Below, piece by piece: positions 25,665 to 34,628 of a stretch of DNA of 46,892 nucleotides (positions within the stretch are counted from its first letter, which is position 1; the number at the start of each line of letters is the position of its first letter). The DNA is from Verrucomicrobiota bacterium (GTDB lineage: Bacteria; Verrucomicrobiota; Verrucomicrobiia; Limisphaerales; CAIMTB01). The translations under genes were made by a program, and so were the position numbers. The notes beneath the pieces were generated by a model. That model saw only the letters and a list, made by a program, of their open reading frames with translations, was not told the origin of the DNA and ran no database searches. The stretch is from contig CAUJJW010000270.1 in assembly GCA_963205105.1 (NCBI GenBank), forward strand, positions 1 to 46,892, read 5' to 3'.

Positions 25665-26333
25665 TCACAGCAGGAGGCGCTCGATCTCCGGATACGTGCT
25701 CGTCACGGCGTGGGCGTGCCCCAGTTGGTCGCGTCCCAGGCTGTTGGTGATGGCGATCACCCGCATGCCGGCATCCCGGGCCGCCTGAACCCCGGCCGCC
25801 GAGTCTTCGATGACCACACAGCAGGACGGCGACACACCCAACAGTTCCGCGGCACGCAGGAAGACGTCGGGAAACGGCTTGGGCCGCGCCACGTCCTGCA
25901 CGCTCGCCACCGCCCGGAAATAGCGCCGCAGATCGCGCATGCCCAGAACGGCATCGATGACGGCGTGATTGGATCCCGACGCCACCGCCAACGGATACCG
26001 TTGGGCGAGGGCGGCGACCAGAGCGGGGATGGGCTCAAAAATGGGTTTCCGCTCCTCGAGCAGTTTCAGGAAATGCGCCTGTTTCCAGGCCAGCAATTCC
26101 TCGATCGGCTGCTTCGGGTGGTGTTGGGCAATGAAATCAATCCAAAGCGCGCGATCCGATTTGCCGTAGTAACGCTCGAACTCAATGCCGTGTTCGTGCT
26201 CCCCGAACCCCATGAGCGCAAAGATCTCGCGGAACGCCTGCTCGTGGATCGGTTCGCTGTCGACAATGACGCCGTCCATGTCGAAGACGACGGCGCAGGT
26301 GTCCTTTTTGAAGTCCATCAAAACGGGGCTCAT
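25665..26333 (-). CDS. HAD-family phosphatase/phosphoglucomutase-like hydrolase
   Basis: A 222-residue HAD hydrolase. Motif I is VVFDMDGVIVDSEP with nucleophile D18 and general acid D20. Motif II is AVASGSN, motif III ARPKPFPD and motif IV VIEDSAAGVQAA. The cap is the small helical C1 type between motifs I and II, as in beta-phosphoglucomutases and sugar-phosphate phosphatases. Substrate is unknown. Start at 26333 has a GAAGGA ribosome site that overlaps the end of the preceding GNAT gene (stop four bases before), so the two are coupled. Confidence 0.91.
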   Translation of the reverse strand: MSPVLMDFKKDTCAVVFDMDGVIVDSEPIHEQAFREIFALMGFGEHEHGIEFERYYGKSDRALWIDFIAQHHPKQPIEELLAWKQAHFLKLLEERKPIFEPIPALVAALAQRYPLAVASGSNHAVIDAVLGMRDLRRYFRAVASVQDVARPKPFPDVFLRAAELLGVSPSCCVVIEDSAAGVQAARDAGMRVIAITNSLGRDQLGHAHAVTSTYPEIERLLL

Positions 26334-26337
26334 TGGG

Positions 26338-26802
26338 TCATCCTTCCGAGGGCGGCTCAAGCGCCGAGAGCGGCTTGACGAAATGGACGGTGCGCCCGAC
26401 CTCGCGGAAGCCGAGCCGCTGGTGCAGATGCATGGCCAGGCTGTTGTGCAGGGGCGCGCCGCTGGCCAGTTCCTGATGGCCCTGACTGGCGGCCCAGCGC
26501 TCGGCGTACTGCATCAGCGAACGCCCAATGCCCTGACCCCGGCGCGCGCGCGTCACATACCAGGCTTCCAGGAATGGGACCGGTCCCTTGGCTCCTTCGG
26601 CGCCCTCGGCCCGCACCGAGATCTCCAACAAACCCACGAGTCCTTCCTGTCCTTCCGCCAACACCGTGATGCCCGGTCCTGCCATGAGCTCCCGAATCTT
26701 GAGCTCGTGCCGGTGCACCGGACATTCCGGCCACAACTCCGCCCTCAACCGCGCCCAGGCCCCCTGGTCATGGATGGTGGCCGGCCGAATCCGGATTCTC
26801 AT
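26338..26802 (-). CDS. GNAT acetyltransferase, aminoglycoside AAC(6')-like
   Basis: A 154-residue GNAT enzyme. Acetyl-CoA binding is shown by RARRGQGIGRSLM. The ends match the AAC(6')-I style: ARLRAELWPECPVHRHELKI near residue 16, then ELASGAPLHNSLAMHLHQRLGF and VHFVKPL. Family relatives acetylate the 6'-amine of aminoglycosides, but chromosomal versions often have other substrates. GAGGAG lies directly upstream of the ATG at 26802. It leads the GNAT-HAD-epimerase set. Whether it gives resistance is inference. Confidence 0.85.
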   Translation of the reverse strand: MRIRIRPATIHDQGAWARLRAELWPECPVHRHELKIRELMAGPGITVLAEGQEGLVGLLEISVRAEGAEGAKGPVPFLEAWYVTRARRGQGIGRSLMQYAERWAASQGHQELASGAPLHNSLAMHLHQRLGFREVGRTVHFVKPLSALEPPSEG

Positions 26803-27287
26803 AGGCTCCTCGTCCTGCTGCAGCGTCTTGGAAAAGCCTGCCTCAGTGTTTTCGCCGAGGCTCAGGCCGTGAGGTCGGGATGCTTACGACGTCGGGACAT
26901 CGATGTCCACGCCAAGACCGAGCGATGAACCACGGTCCTTCGACCCGTTCGCAGCCCCATCGGCCGCCTCAGACGCTATTTTACCCGGATTAATCCAAGT
27001 TCAAATCCGTCCACTGCCGCATAAAGTTAACAGGAAAGGCAGGAACAGAAAGAAGGGATTAAGCGGATATTACACAACATTTAACCTTAACTTTAGCCAA
27101 TGTAACGTTGACGCAGCGGATCATGAGCGCAAGTTCTAGACTCCGACTCACCCCTCTCATTGTTGTGGCGTTCTCGATGTCTTTGCCGACATCCACGCCA
27201 CCGCTTGAAAAAGCGCTCGGTGACCGCGCTCGGCGAAGCCGGGGCCACGGCCAAGACGTTCGTGGGGAGTGGGTTGGGAGAAGCACT
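26803..27287. other. intergenic region with AT-richer leader
   Basis: 485 bp between the GNAT and PA14-protein starts. Positions about 26980-27125 are much richer in A and T than the surroundings and hold TTAACA, TTTAACC and TTAACTTT stretches, likely the promoter area of the downstream gene. From about 27160 an unassigned small frame ends at 27291, overlapping the next ATG. I see no recognisable gene. Confidence 0.5.
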
Positions 27288-30200
27288 ATGAAACGAGAAC
27301 TCCTGCTACGAAAACTCGGCCGCCTGTTCGGCGGATCGCTCACCGGCGCCCTGGCGGTCGCCAGTGCCCACGCGGGCATTGTGACGTTGGATTTCAACAC
27401 CGACCCGACCACGTCGGGTAAAATCACGTCGCTCGTTAGTACCGAACCCACGTCTTGGCGTCAGGATGGGGGCGCTTCAGGCGCCGCGGGCGACGGCTAC
27501 CTCGCCGTCACCGATGCCAAAACGGGCCAAAGCACCACCATCGTATTCAACGACTTGGAACCAGGGTTCCTGGCCGCGTCCTTCATCTTCGAGTGCGACC
27601 TCCGCATGGGCGGCGGCCACAGCAATCCCGCGGACGGGTTCAGCGTCAATTACGCCAGTGCCCTGGATGAATTGGTGGTCGCCGCCGACGCGGGCAGCAA
27701 CCCGACCGGCCCTTGGAACGGCACGGATGGTGAAGCAAGCCTTCCCGAGGAGGGCACCCGAACCGGCCTCGCCATCGGGTTCGATACCTGGCAAAGCGCC
27801 ACCATCGGTGGCGTCCAGGACGTCGTCGGCATCAGCGTCCGCGTCAACGGCACGCTCCTGAGCCAGTTCCCGGTGCCCCTCCGCCCCGGCAACCTCTATC
27901 CCGGCGGAACCTACGACGCCGCCCCCTACCGTAACCTCGCCAAAACCAATGCGAACTACGCCAGTTCCATGCAGACCGGCGCCCGCAACACCGACGCGAT
28001 CGTCGCCGCGGGCTACGGTGCGGACGAACGGCAACCGGAGTTTGGTGAAGCGGATTGGGGCCTCTGGATGGCCGGCCTGAACTGGGAACGCTTCCGTTCC
28101 GAGATCACCGCAGACGGCAAAGTGAAGATCTTCTGGAAGGGCGTCGAACTGACCCCCGCCGGCGGTCTCCAAACCACCTTCGCCCCCATCCCGGGCCGAG
28201 TGGTCTTCGGTGGCCGGACCGGTGACAACTACCAGGCGCATCACGTCGACAACGTCCGCATCGAAACGGTGCCGGCCAGCGTCGGTCTCGTGGGCAGCGT
28301 TACCGGAGAGGTCTTCGGCTTCGCCATCACGGCCAGCGACTCCGGCACCTCGGTGGTGGATCCGAATTCGATCCAAGTCACCTTGGACGGTGCCAGCGTC
28401 ACCCCGACCAGCATCACCAAGGATGCCGGCACCACCACCGTCCGCTACGTGGGACCGCAACCCTACGTGTCCGGTTCCGAACACGCGGTGGTTCTCACCG
28501 GCAAAGACCAGGCTGGAAACAACCTGATCGGCTCCGGCACCTCACGGACCTACACGGTGCCCGTCTACGTGACCCTGCCGCCGGCTCTCGCGGTCACGGG
28601 AGTCACCACGTCCCAACGCGGGTTCAATGTGAAGAACTACCAGCTCGACGGCATCAGCCACGGCACCACCATCGGCGGAGCTGAATCCACCCTCCGTGGC
28701 GATCTCGGCGCCAACGTGGCCGACCTCTCGACCTTCACCTCCGGCGTCTACACCGAACCCGGCGTCATCAATTACGAGCAGGACGCCGCCAATGCCGGTG
28801 CGTTCAATTCTGGCGCCACCGCACCCAACGATGTCCCCGACAGCCTGATTCCCGGCATCCCCGGAAACACCTCCGACGCCGCCACGGGCACCGACAACTT
28901 CGCGATGGAGTTCATCACCTACCTCCACCTGGATGTGGCGGGGGTCTACACCTTCATCTTCAACAGCGATGACGGGTTCCGCATCACCTCGGCCCTCAAT
29001 CCACGCGAGCAACTGACCTCGGTCATCCTCAACCAGGCGGACGGCGGCAAGGGCACCTCCGACATCACCAGCCTCGTCTATGTCGCACAACCCGGCTTCT
29101 ACCCCGTCCGCATCGTCTATTTCGAAGGCGGCAGCGGCGCCAGCGCCGAGTTCTCCATCCAGAAGCCCGGCGGCGTCCGTCGCCTCGTCAACGCCGACAA
29201 CGCCGATGCCGTGAAGGCCTACCGAGCCCGCACCGGCACCGTCCCGGCGGCCGTCACCTACACCTCCCGCACCCGTGACTCGGGCGCGAGCTTCGGACCC
29301 ATCACCCCGCTCGTCGTCGACATCGAAGACGGCAGCGCGGCGATCGACCAGGCCTCCGTGAAGCTGTTGGTCAACGGAACCCCGGTCACCGCCACGGTGA
29401 CCAAGACCGGCACCAAGACCACCGCGACCTACACCCCGACCCTCGCCAATCCGTGGGCTTCGGGATCCACGCTCGCCGTGAAGGTTCAATTCACCGACGC
29501 GGGCGGAGCCGCTTACGACGGCTCACTCAACGTGCCGATCGTGACCTACAAGCAGATCCCCGCCGCCCTCGCGACGGCGATCGGAACCGGTGCCACTCCC
29601 GGCATGAAGTGGCGCACCTACCAGACCGCCAACGGCCATGGCACCGTCATCTCCGGTGCTGAAAATGTCCTGGCCGGCGGCAACGGCGCCAACATCGCCG
29701 ACCTGAGCGCCGCCACCGGCGGTCTCTTCGACATCACCTACGTGAACATGGATGAGGCGGGAGGCGCCGTGGGTAACTTCACCGCCTCGGCCACCGCGCC
29801 TCAGGACGTGCAAGACGACCTCCTGCCCGGCATCCCGGGCACCACCGGCAGCACCGACAACATCGCTGCCGAAGCACTCACCTACCTGGAACTCCAACCC
29901 GGCGTCTACCAGATGGTCGTCAACAGCGACGACGGCTTCGAAGTCACCACCGGCATCAAGAGCGCCACCGTCGCCGAAATGAAGTTCCTGTCCCTCGGCC
30001 TGTTCGACGCCGGACGCGGTGCCACGGACACGCTCTTCACCTTCACCGTCCAGCAGGCGGGCGTGTACTTCTTCCGCCTCCTGTGGTTTGAAGGCGGCGG
30101 CGGCGCCAACGTGGAATGGTTCACCGTGAACGCCAACGGTTCACGCGCACTCGTCAACGGCACCCAGACCGGCTCCATCAAGGCTTTCCGGACCCGGACT

Positions 30201-30401
30201 GTCGCCGAACCCACCCTGCCCTCCACGTCCACGACCCTCACCGTGACGCGCAGCGCCGGCAACATCACCATCGCCTGGGTCGGTGCCGGAACCGTCCAGG
30301 AATCCACCGACCTCAAGACCTGGGCGGATGTCGCCAACTCGGCCAATCCGTTCACGACGTCGGCGACGACGGGCTCGAAGTTCTATCGAGTCCGCAACTG
30401 A
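27288..30401 (+). CDS. large secreted surface protein with lectin-like and two PA14-like domains
   Basis: A 1037-residue secreted protein. Signal peptide residues 1-28 (ends ASAHA). Residues about 30-330 are a legume-lectin-like beta-sandwich (IVTLDFNTDPTTSGK, AGDGYLAVTDA, ADGFSVNYASAL). Two repeated PA14-like modules follow, near 440-650 and 765-965, each with YLxL..GVYxFxxNSDDGF and FxRxxxFEGGxGAxxE. Ig-like linkers separate them. The last 55 residues (ITIAWVGAGTVQESTDLKTW to KFYRVRN) form a module shared with two other proteins here. PA14 modules usually bind carbohydrate. The ATG at 27288 has GGGAG eight bases upstream. A strong terminator follows. Confidence 0.85.
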   Translation: MKRELLLRKLGRLFGGSLTGALAVASAHAGIVTLDFNTDPTTSGKITSLVSTEPTSWRQDGGASGAAGDGYLAVTDAKTGQSTTIVFNDLEPGFLAASFIFECDLRMGGGHSNPADGFSVNYASALDELVVAADAGSNPTGPWNGTDGEASLPEEGTRTGLAIGFDTWQSATIGGVQDVVGISVRVNGTLLSQFPVPLRPGNLYPGGTYDAAPYRNLAKTNANYASSMQTGARNTDAIVAAGYGADERQPEFGEADWGLWMAGLNWERFRSEITADGKVKIFWKGVELTPAGGLQTTFAPIPGRVVFGGRTGDNYQAHHVDNVRIETVPASVGLVGSVTGEVFGFAITASDSGTSVVDPNSIQVTLDGASVTPTSITKDAGTTTVRYVGPQPYVSGSEHAVVLTGKDQAGNNLIGSGTSRTYTVPVYVTLPPALAVTGVTTSQRGFNVKNYQLDGISHGTTIGGAESTLRGDLGANVADLSTFTSGVYTEPGVINYEQDAANAGAFNSGATAPNDVPDSLIPGIPGNTSDAATGTDNFAMEFITYLHLDVAGVYTFIFNSDDGFRITSALNPREQLTSVILNQADGGKGTSDITSLVYVAQPGFYPVRIVYFEGGSGASAEFSIQKPGGVRRLVNADNADAVKAYRARTGTVPAAVTYTSRTRDSGASFGPITPLVVDIEDGSAAIDQASVKLLVNGTPVTATVTKTGTKTTATYTPTLANPWASGSTLAVKVQFTDAGGAAYDGSLNVPIVTYKQIPAALATAIGTGATPGMKWRTYQTANGHGTVISGAENVLAGGNGANIADLSAATGGLFDITYVNMDEAGGAVGNFTASATAPQDVQDDLLPGIPGTTGSTDNIAAEALTYLELQPGVYQMVVNSDDGFEVTTGIKSATVAEMKFLSLGLFDAGRGATDTLFTFTVQQAGVYFFRLLWFEGGGGANVEWFTVNANGSRALVNGTQTGSIKAFRTRTVAEPTLPSTSTTLTVTRSAGNITIAWVGAGTVQESTDLKTWADVANSANPFTTSATTGSKFYRVRN

Positions 30402-30435
30402 CCGAAGCGAGCCGGCAGAACGTGTCCCTTCGCGA

Positions 30436-30462
30436 GGGCCGGATTTCGATCCGGCCCTTTTT
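30436..30462 (+). terminator. Rho-independent terminator
   Basis: GGGCCGGAT, loop TTCG, ATCCGGCCC and then TTTTT: a perfect 9-bp GC-rich stem with a stable tetraloop and T-run, 35 bp after the upstream stop. Confidence 0.92.
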
Positions 30463-30507
30463 CGTGCCCACCTCGCCCGCCCGGAAGAGCGATCGGAACC
30501 AACCTTC

Positions 30508-30540
30508 CGTAGCGGCGGGGGCCTCCCCCCCCCCCCGGAA
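30508..30540. repeat. copy of GTAGCGGCGGG repeat
   Basis: CCGTAGCGGCGGGGGCCTC followed by 12 C and GGAATCCC, a degenerate copy of the element at 20615-20673 in the same orientation. Confidence 0.5.
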
Positions 30541-30597
30541 TCCCTGTCCAAGTCTTACCAAGTCCCGCCGCACGTTCCGCCGGGCAAGATACCCGGC

Positions 30598-30630
30598 TCC
30601 ACGGCAGGCGAGACGCCTACCGCTACAACG
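30598..30630. repeat. inverted copy of GTAGCGG repeat
   Basis: CGGCAGGCGAGACGCCTACC then GCTACA: reverse complement of the GTAGCGG-GCGTCTCGCC-TGCCG core at 20617-20643. With the copy at 30508 it forms a large imperfect inverted repeat. Confidence 0.5.
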
Positions 30631-30851
30631 CCGTCTGCGACCACTCCATCGCTTCTATACATTAGTGTCTGTCATAGTACGGACTTGCCCATTCGGGAAC
30701 AAAACCGTACCGCATGAATTGTTTCCATGGTGCATATGAACCTTGTCTGGAGAGGCTAAAAGTTTCGTGGATGGATCGTTTACACGAAGCATATCGGCTG
30801 TTAGCAGGACTGCTGCAGTTGAACCCGTTGCTCCAACAACTCCGATTCATC

Positions 30852-33800
30852 ATGAGATTACATTATACAAAAAGAGAGCTGCCCTTGGCTTTCGCAGCCC
30901 TGTGTGCCTTGGGGCTCTTGCCCGCCCAGGCGGACTACCCGGCCACCGTCCTCTCCAAGGGACCCGTGTATTACTGGCGACTCAGTGAAAGTCCCACCAT
31001 TCCCGCCGGCGACATTGCCGCCAACCTGGGAAGCCTCGGTGCCACAGCGAACGGCTACTATCTCGGCGCGGCCAGTCATCCCGTCGACGGCGCATGGGCG
31101 GCCGGCGCGAACACCGCAGTCAGCCTGGACGCCACCGCAGGCACGGTCGTCAGCGTGCCGTACAGCGCCGCGCTCAATCCCCCGACCGCCTTCACCGTCG
31201 AAGCCTGGTTGAATCCCAATGTGGAAACGACCACCGCCGCGCCGACGTGTGCCCTGGCTTCCGGGCAGTTCGCCGCCCCACGTTCGGGATGGCTGATCTA
31301 CCAGGTCGACAACGGCTGGAGCTTCCGGATGTACAACCAGAATGGTACCGCCACCTCGCTCGACATCTCCGGCGGCGGCGCTCCATCCCTCGGGACCTGG
31401 CACCACGTCGTCGCCGTGTACGATGGCACCAACGGGTACGTGTACGTGAACGGCGTGCAGGCCGCCACGGGTGTCCCGACCGGCTATGTTCCCAGCGCTG
31501 GCGGCCCGCTGTTCATCGGCGGTCGCAGCGACTCCAGTTTCTGGTGGAACGGCCTGGCCGATGAAGTGGCCATCTATGGCAAAGCCCTCACGGCGGCCGA
31601 AATCGATTCCCACTACAAGAACGGCATCAGCATCGCCCCCACCACGCCGTACCAGCAGCTGGTTCTCTCCAGCAGTCCCCTCGGCTACTACCGGCTGAAT
31701 GAGCAGGCGTACACACCGCCCGCCACCCTGCCGGTCGCGCGCAATGTGGGCACCGCCGGCGCCAGCGGGGATGGCTCCTACAACCCGGGTATTGATGGCA
31801 AAGCCGCCGGCCCTCGCCCGCCGGCGTACAGCGGGTTTGAAGCCGCCAACACCGGCCTCGGAGCCAACGGCACCGCCGGTTTCGTCGGCACCCCGGCCAC
31901 CCTCAATGATCTCCCTCAGTTCACCATCACCGGCTGGCTCAAGCGCGGCGCGTTCCACTCCGGCCGCGGCGGTTACTTCGGCCAGAACGATCTCCTGGAG
32001 TTCGGTGATGCCGATTCCGGCGCCAACATCGAGGCCTGGATCAACGCCTACAACACCAACATCAAGATCCCGTTCCCGTTCCGGGACGAGGAATGGGGCC
32101 AGTTCACCCTGGTCGGTGATGGCGCCTCCGTCACGCTGTACACCAACGGCCTGCCGTCCACGTCCATCACCCAGGCGGTGGATAGCTACGGGTCGAGCAG
32201 CTTCTCCTTCAACATCGGCGGCGGCGGCATCTTCAACGCCACCGGCGATCATTTCCTCGGCAACATCGACGAGGTCGCGATCTTCGACAAAGCCCTCACC
32301 GCCTCGGAAGTCCTCAGCATTTACCACGCCGCCAACATCGCCCCGAGTATCGTTTCCCAGCCGGCCGCCCCCGATCGCAATCTCTACGAGGGCAATGCCG
32401 TCACCCTCAGCGTCGGAGCCACCGGCACACCTCCCTTGCGCTATCAGTGGCGCAAAGGCGGCGAAAATATCGCCGGCAAAACCACCGCGGAACTCACGTT
32501 CGCCAGCATCACCGTCGCCGACGCCGGCACCTACGACGTCCTCGTGAGCAGCGACCACGGCACCGTCACCAGCGCCGCTGTCACCTTGTCGGTGCAACCC
32601 GCCGACAACATCGCTCCCACGGTTCAGTACGCGGCCGGCACCAGCGGCTTCAACAGCGTCCGTGTCTGGTTCTCGGAAGCCCTCGACAGCGCCACCGCCC
32701 AGACCGCCGCCAATTACCAGATCTCCGGCGGACTCACGGTCACTTCCGCCACCCTGTCCGCCCCGGCCGGAAGCCCTGGCGACAACATCGTGATTCTCGC
32801 CACCTCCACCCAGACCCCGGGCACCACCTACACGGTGACGGTCAGTGGCGTGAAGGATCAGAGCGCGCCCGGCAACATCATCGTCGCCGGCAGCACGGTG
32901 TCGTTCTCTTCCTGGACGCTGGCACCCGGCTACCTGAAGTTTGAGCACTTCGACAACATCACCGGCGCCGCCGACTCCGATATCACCAAGGGCCTGGCCG
33001 ATGCCCGCGTCATCGCCGGCACCCCCACCACTTCCGGCTATGTGCAGGGTCGCTTCGACACCCGCACGATCTTCCCGGATGACAGTCACGAAGCGTACCT
33101 CGCCCGCATCACCGGTTGGATCACCCCGACCGAGAGCGGAAGCTACTACTTCTTCCTCGGCTCCGACGACGCCGGCCGCCTGTACCTGAGCACGAACGAA
33201 ACGCCGCCGAACCCGGAGACCGACACCCCGATCTGCATCGAAATGGATTGTTGCGGCGCCTTCATGGAGCCGGATTCCGGCGATGCAGCCACGACGGCCG
33301 AACCCATCGCGCTTGTGGCCGGCAGACGCTACGCCATCCTCGCGCTGCTCAAGGAAGGTGGCGGCGGCGACCATCTCGAAGTCGCCTGGCGCAAATCGAC
33401 GGACACCACGGCGGCGGCAAGCCTGCCGCGCATCCCGGGCCAGTTCCTTTCGGCCTATGTGGATCCCAATGCCGAAATCCAGTTCACCAAGGCCCCGACC
33501 GACATCGCCGCCACCTTGCCGACACCGGTGGTGACGTTCGCGACCGCGGACTTCACCAAGACCGACGGCGGCTACACGGTGGAGAATACCGAAACCGCGC
33601 CTCCAGGACCCTGGACCCACGACGCAGGCAACGGTCAGTGGTCTGCCGACGGCGGGGAAAGCGCTTGCTCCGGCCCCTACAATTCCCGCCTCAAAAGCCC
33701 TTCGTACACGGTTCCCGAAACCGAGGAAGTCACCCTCACCTTCAGTCATCGGTACTCGTTCGAGGGCGACTACTGGGATGGCGGCCAGGTGCGGATCAGT

Positions 33801-34499
33801 GTGAACGGCGGAGCCTTCGCCTCCGTGGACCCCACCGCGTTCATCGCGAATGGGTACGCAACCGGCAACATACAGGGAAGCGGCATCCTCAAAGGTCAAC
33901 GCGCGTTCAACGGGGACTCCGCCGGCTATTCCACCGGCGCCTTCGTGACCAGTTCGGTCATCCTCGGCTCCTTCCAGAAGAACGACACCATCGTCGTCGA
34001 GTTCGCCGGGGCGTGGGACGAATGCACCACGGCCAGCGTGCCGGCATGGGTGATCAAGAATGTCGAACTCGCCTATGGCAAAGCGCCTCGCGCCTCGACC
34101 TTCGAAGCCGCGGCGTCCGCCACCCGGCAGGGCTCCCCGACCTCCTTCACCTACCAATGGCAACGGGATGACGGAACCGGCTTCCAGGACATCGCCAATG
34201 CCAGCGCGGCTACCTACCGGATTTTCCCAACGGCCGCCGACCTCAACGCGCGCTTCCGCGTGGTCGCCAGCGTGCCCGGGAAATCCCTGGCCAGCTCGGT
34301 CGTGAAACTCATCGAGGGCGGAGCCATCACCCCCGAAATCGCCATCGCCCGGTCCGGTGCAACCATCACGGTCACCTTCACCGGCAAACTCCAGTCCGCC
34401 TCCAACCCTGCGGGGCCGTACACGGATGTGGCCGGGGCCACCAGCCCCTACCCCGTTCCTGCCGCCGCCGGGCCGCTGTTCTTCCGCAGCTCGCAGTAG
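30852..34499 (+). CDS. giant secreted protein with two LamG domains, Ig-like repeats and PA14-like domain
   Basis: A 1215-residue secreted protein. Signal peptide residues 1-27 (ends LLPAQA). Two LamG/concanavalin modules: about 50-257 (PFTVEAW-type strand, TWHHVVAVYDGTNGYVYVNG, FWWNGLADEVAIYGKAL) and 263-493 (FTITGWLKRG, DHFLGNIDEVAIFDKAL). An Ig-like domain follows (497-580, LRYQWRKGGENI), then a bacterial Ig/SbsA-like domain (583-686), a PA14-like domain (693-867) and another beta-sandwich with Cys pair (893-1073). The C-terminal 55 residues resemble those of the preceding gene. Likely a carbohydrate-binding cell-surface or matrix protein. ATG at 30852 has no clear ribosome site; a longer frame to 30714 would precede the signal peptide. 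Confidence 0.85.
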   Translation: MRLHYTKRELPLAFAALCALGLLPAQADYPATVLSKGPVYYWRLSESPTIPAGDIAANLGSLGATANGYYLGAASHPVDGAWAAGANTAVSLDATAGTVVSVPYSAALNPPTAFTVEAWLNPNVETTTAAPTCALASGQFAAPRSGWLIYQVDNGWSFRMYNQNGTATSLDISGGGAPSLGTWHHVVAVYDGTNGYVYVNGVQAATGVPTGYVPSAGGPLFIGGRSDSSFWWNGLADEVAIYGKALTAAEIDSHYKNGISIAPTTPYQQLVLSSSPLGYYRLNEQAYTPPATLPVARNVGTAGASGDGSYNPGIDGKAAGPRPPAYSGFEAANTGLGANGTAGFVGTPATLNDLPQFTITGWLKRGAFHSGRGGYFGQNDLLEFGDADSGANIEAWINAYNTNIKIPFPFRDEEWGQFTLVGDGASVTLYTNGLPSTSITQAVDSYGSSSFSFNIGGGGIFNATGDHFLGNIDEVAIFDKALTASEVLSIYHAANIAPSIVSQPAAPDRNLYEGNAVTLSVGATGTPPLRYQWRKGGENIAGKTTAELTFASITVADAGTYDVLVSSDHGTVTSAAVTLSVQPADNIAPTVQYAAGTSGFNSVRVWFSEALDSATAQTAANYQISGGLTVTSATLSAPAGSPGDNIVILATSTQTPGTTYTVTVSGVKDQSAPGNIIVAGSTVSFSSWTLAPGYLKFEHFDNITGAADSDITKGLADARVIAGTPTTSGYVQGRFDTRTIFPDDSHEAYLARITGWITPTESGSYYFFLGSDDAGRLYLSTNETPPNPETDTPICIEMDCCGAFMEPDSGDAATTAEPIALVAGRRYAILALLKEGGGGDHLEVAWRKSTDTTAAASLPRIPGQFLSAYVDPNAEIQFTKAPTDIAATLPTPVVTFATADFTKTDGGYTVENTETAPPGPWTHDAGNGQWSADGGESACSGPYNSRLKSPSYTVPETEEVTLTFSHRYSFEGDYWDGGQVRISVNGGAFASVDPTAFIANGYATGNIQGSGILKGQRAFNGDSAGYSTGAFVTSSVILGSFQKNDTIVVEFAGAWDECTTASVPAWVIKNVELAYGKAPRASTFEAAASATRQGSPTSFTYQWQRDDGTGFQDIANASAATYRIFPTAADLNARFRVVASVPGKSLASSVVKLIEGGAITPEIAIARSGATITVTFTGKLQSASNPAGPYTDVAGATSPYPVPAAAGPLFFRSSQ

Positions 34500-34561
34500 C
34501 TGCCTCAGCAACACAAGCGAAGTCGATCCGCTTTCGGGTCGCCTTCGTCATCCGCACGACG

Positions 34562-34595
34562 ACCGGGAACATCCTGTTCCCGGTCTTTCTGTTTG
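34562..34595 (+). terminator. Rho-independent terminator
   Basis: ACCGGGAACA, loop TCC, TGTTCCCGGT, then CTTTCTGTTTGTT: a perfect 10-bp stem and T-rich tail. It lies between convergent stops and ends transcription of the LamG gene. Confidence 0.85.
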
Positions 34596-34628
34596 TTATT
34601 CCGGGCGGGTTCCCCAACGCACCCGGCG

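Larger units (their letters stand above)
30402..30851. other. intergenic region with terminator, repeats and AT-richer leader
   Basis: 450 bp between the two giant surface-protein genes. It holds the terminator at 30436-30462, two facing copies of the GTAGCGG...GTCTCGCC repeat (30508-30540 and 30598-30630), a run of 12 C at 30525-30536, and then an AT-richer stretch (about 30650-30851) leading into the next gene. No gene is supported. Confidence 0.55.

Noticed and set aside
23387..25750. A 787-residue plus-strand open frame
   Set aside because: It crosses the phosphodiester glycosidase gene in another frame and the antisense of the epimerase; no domain.
30525..30536. Run of 12 C as a phase-variable tract
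   Set aside because: It lies in a repeat between genes, more than 300 bp before the next start, and not in a reading frame; slippage would not shift a gene. It may also be a sequencing uncertainty.
30858..34514. A 1218-residue open frame on the minus strand
   Set aside because: It is antisense to the LamG/PA14 surface-protein gene along its whole length; its Gly/Arg-rich composition is typical of shadow frames in GC-rich DNA.
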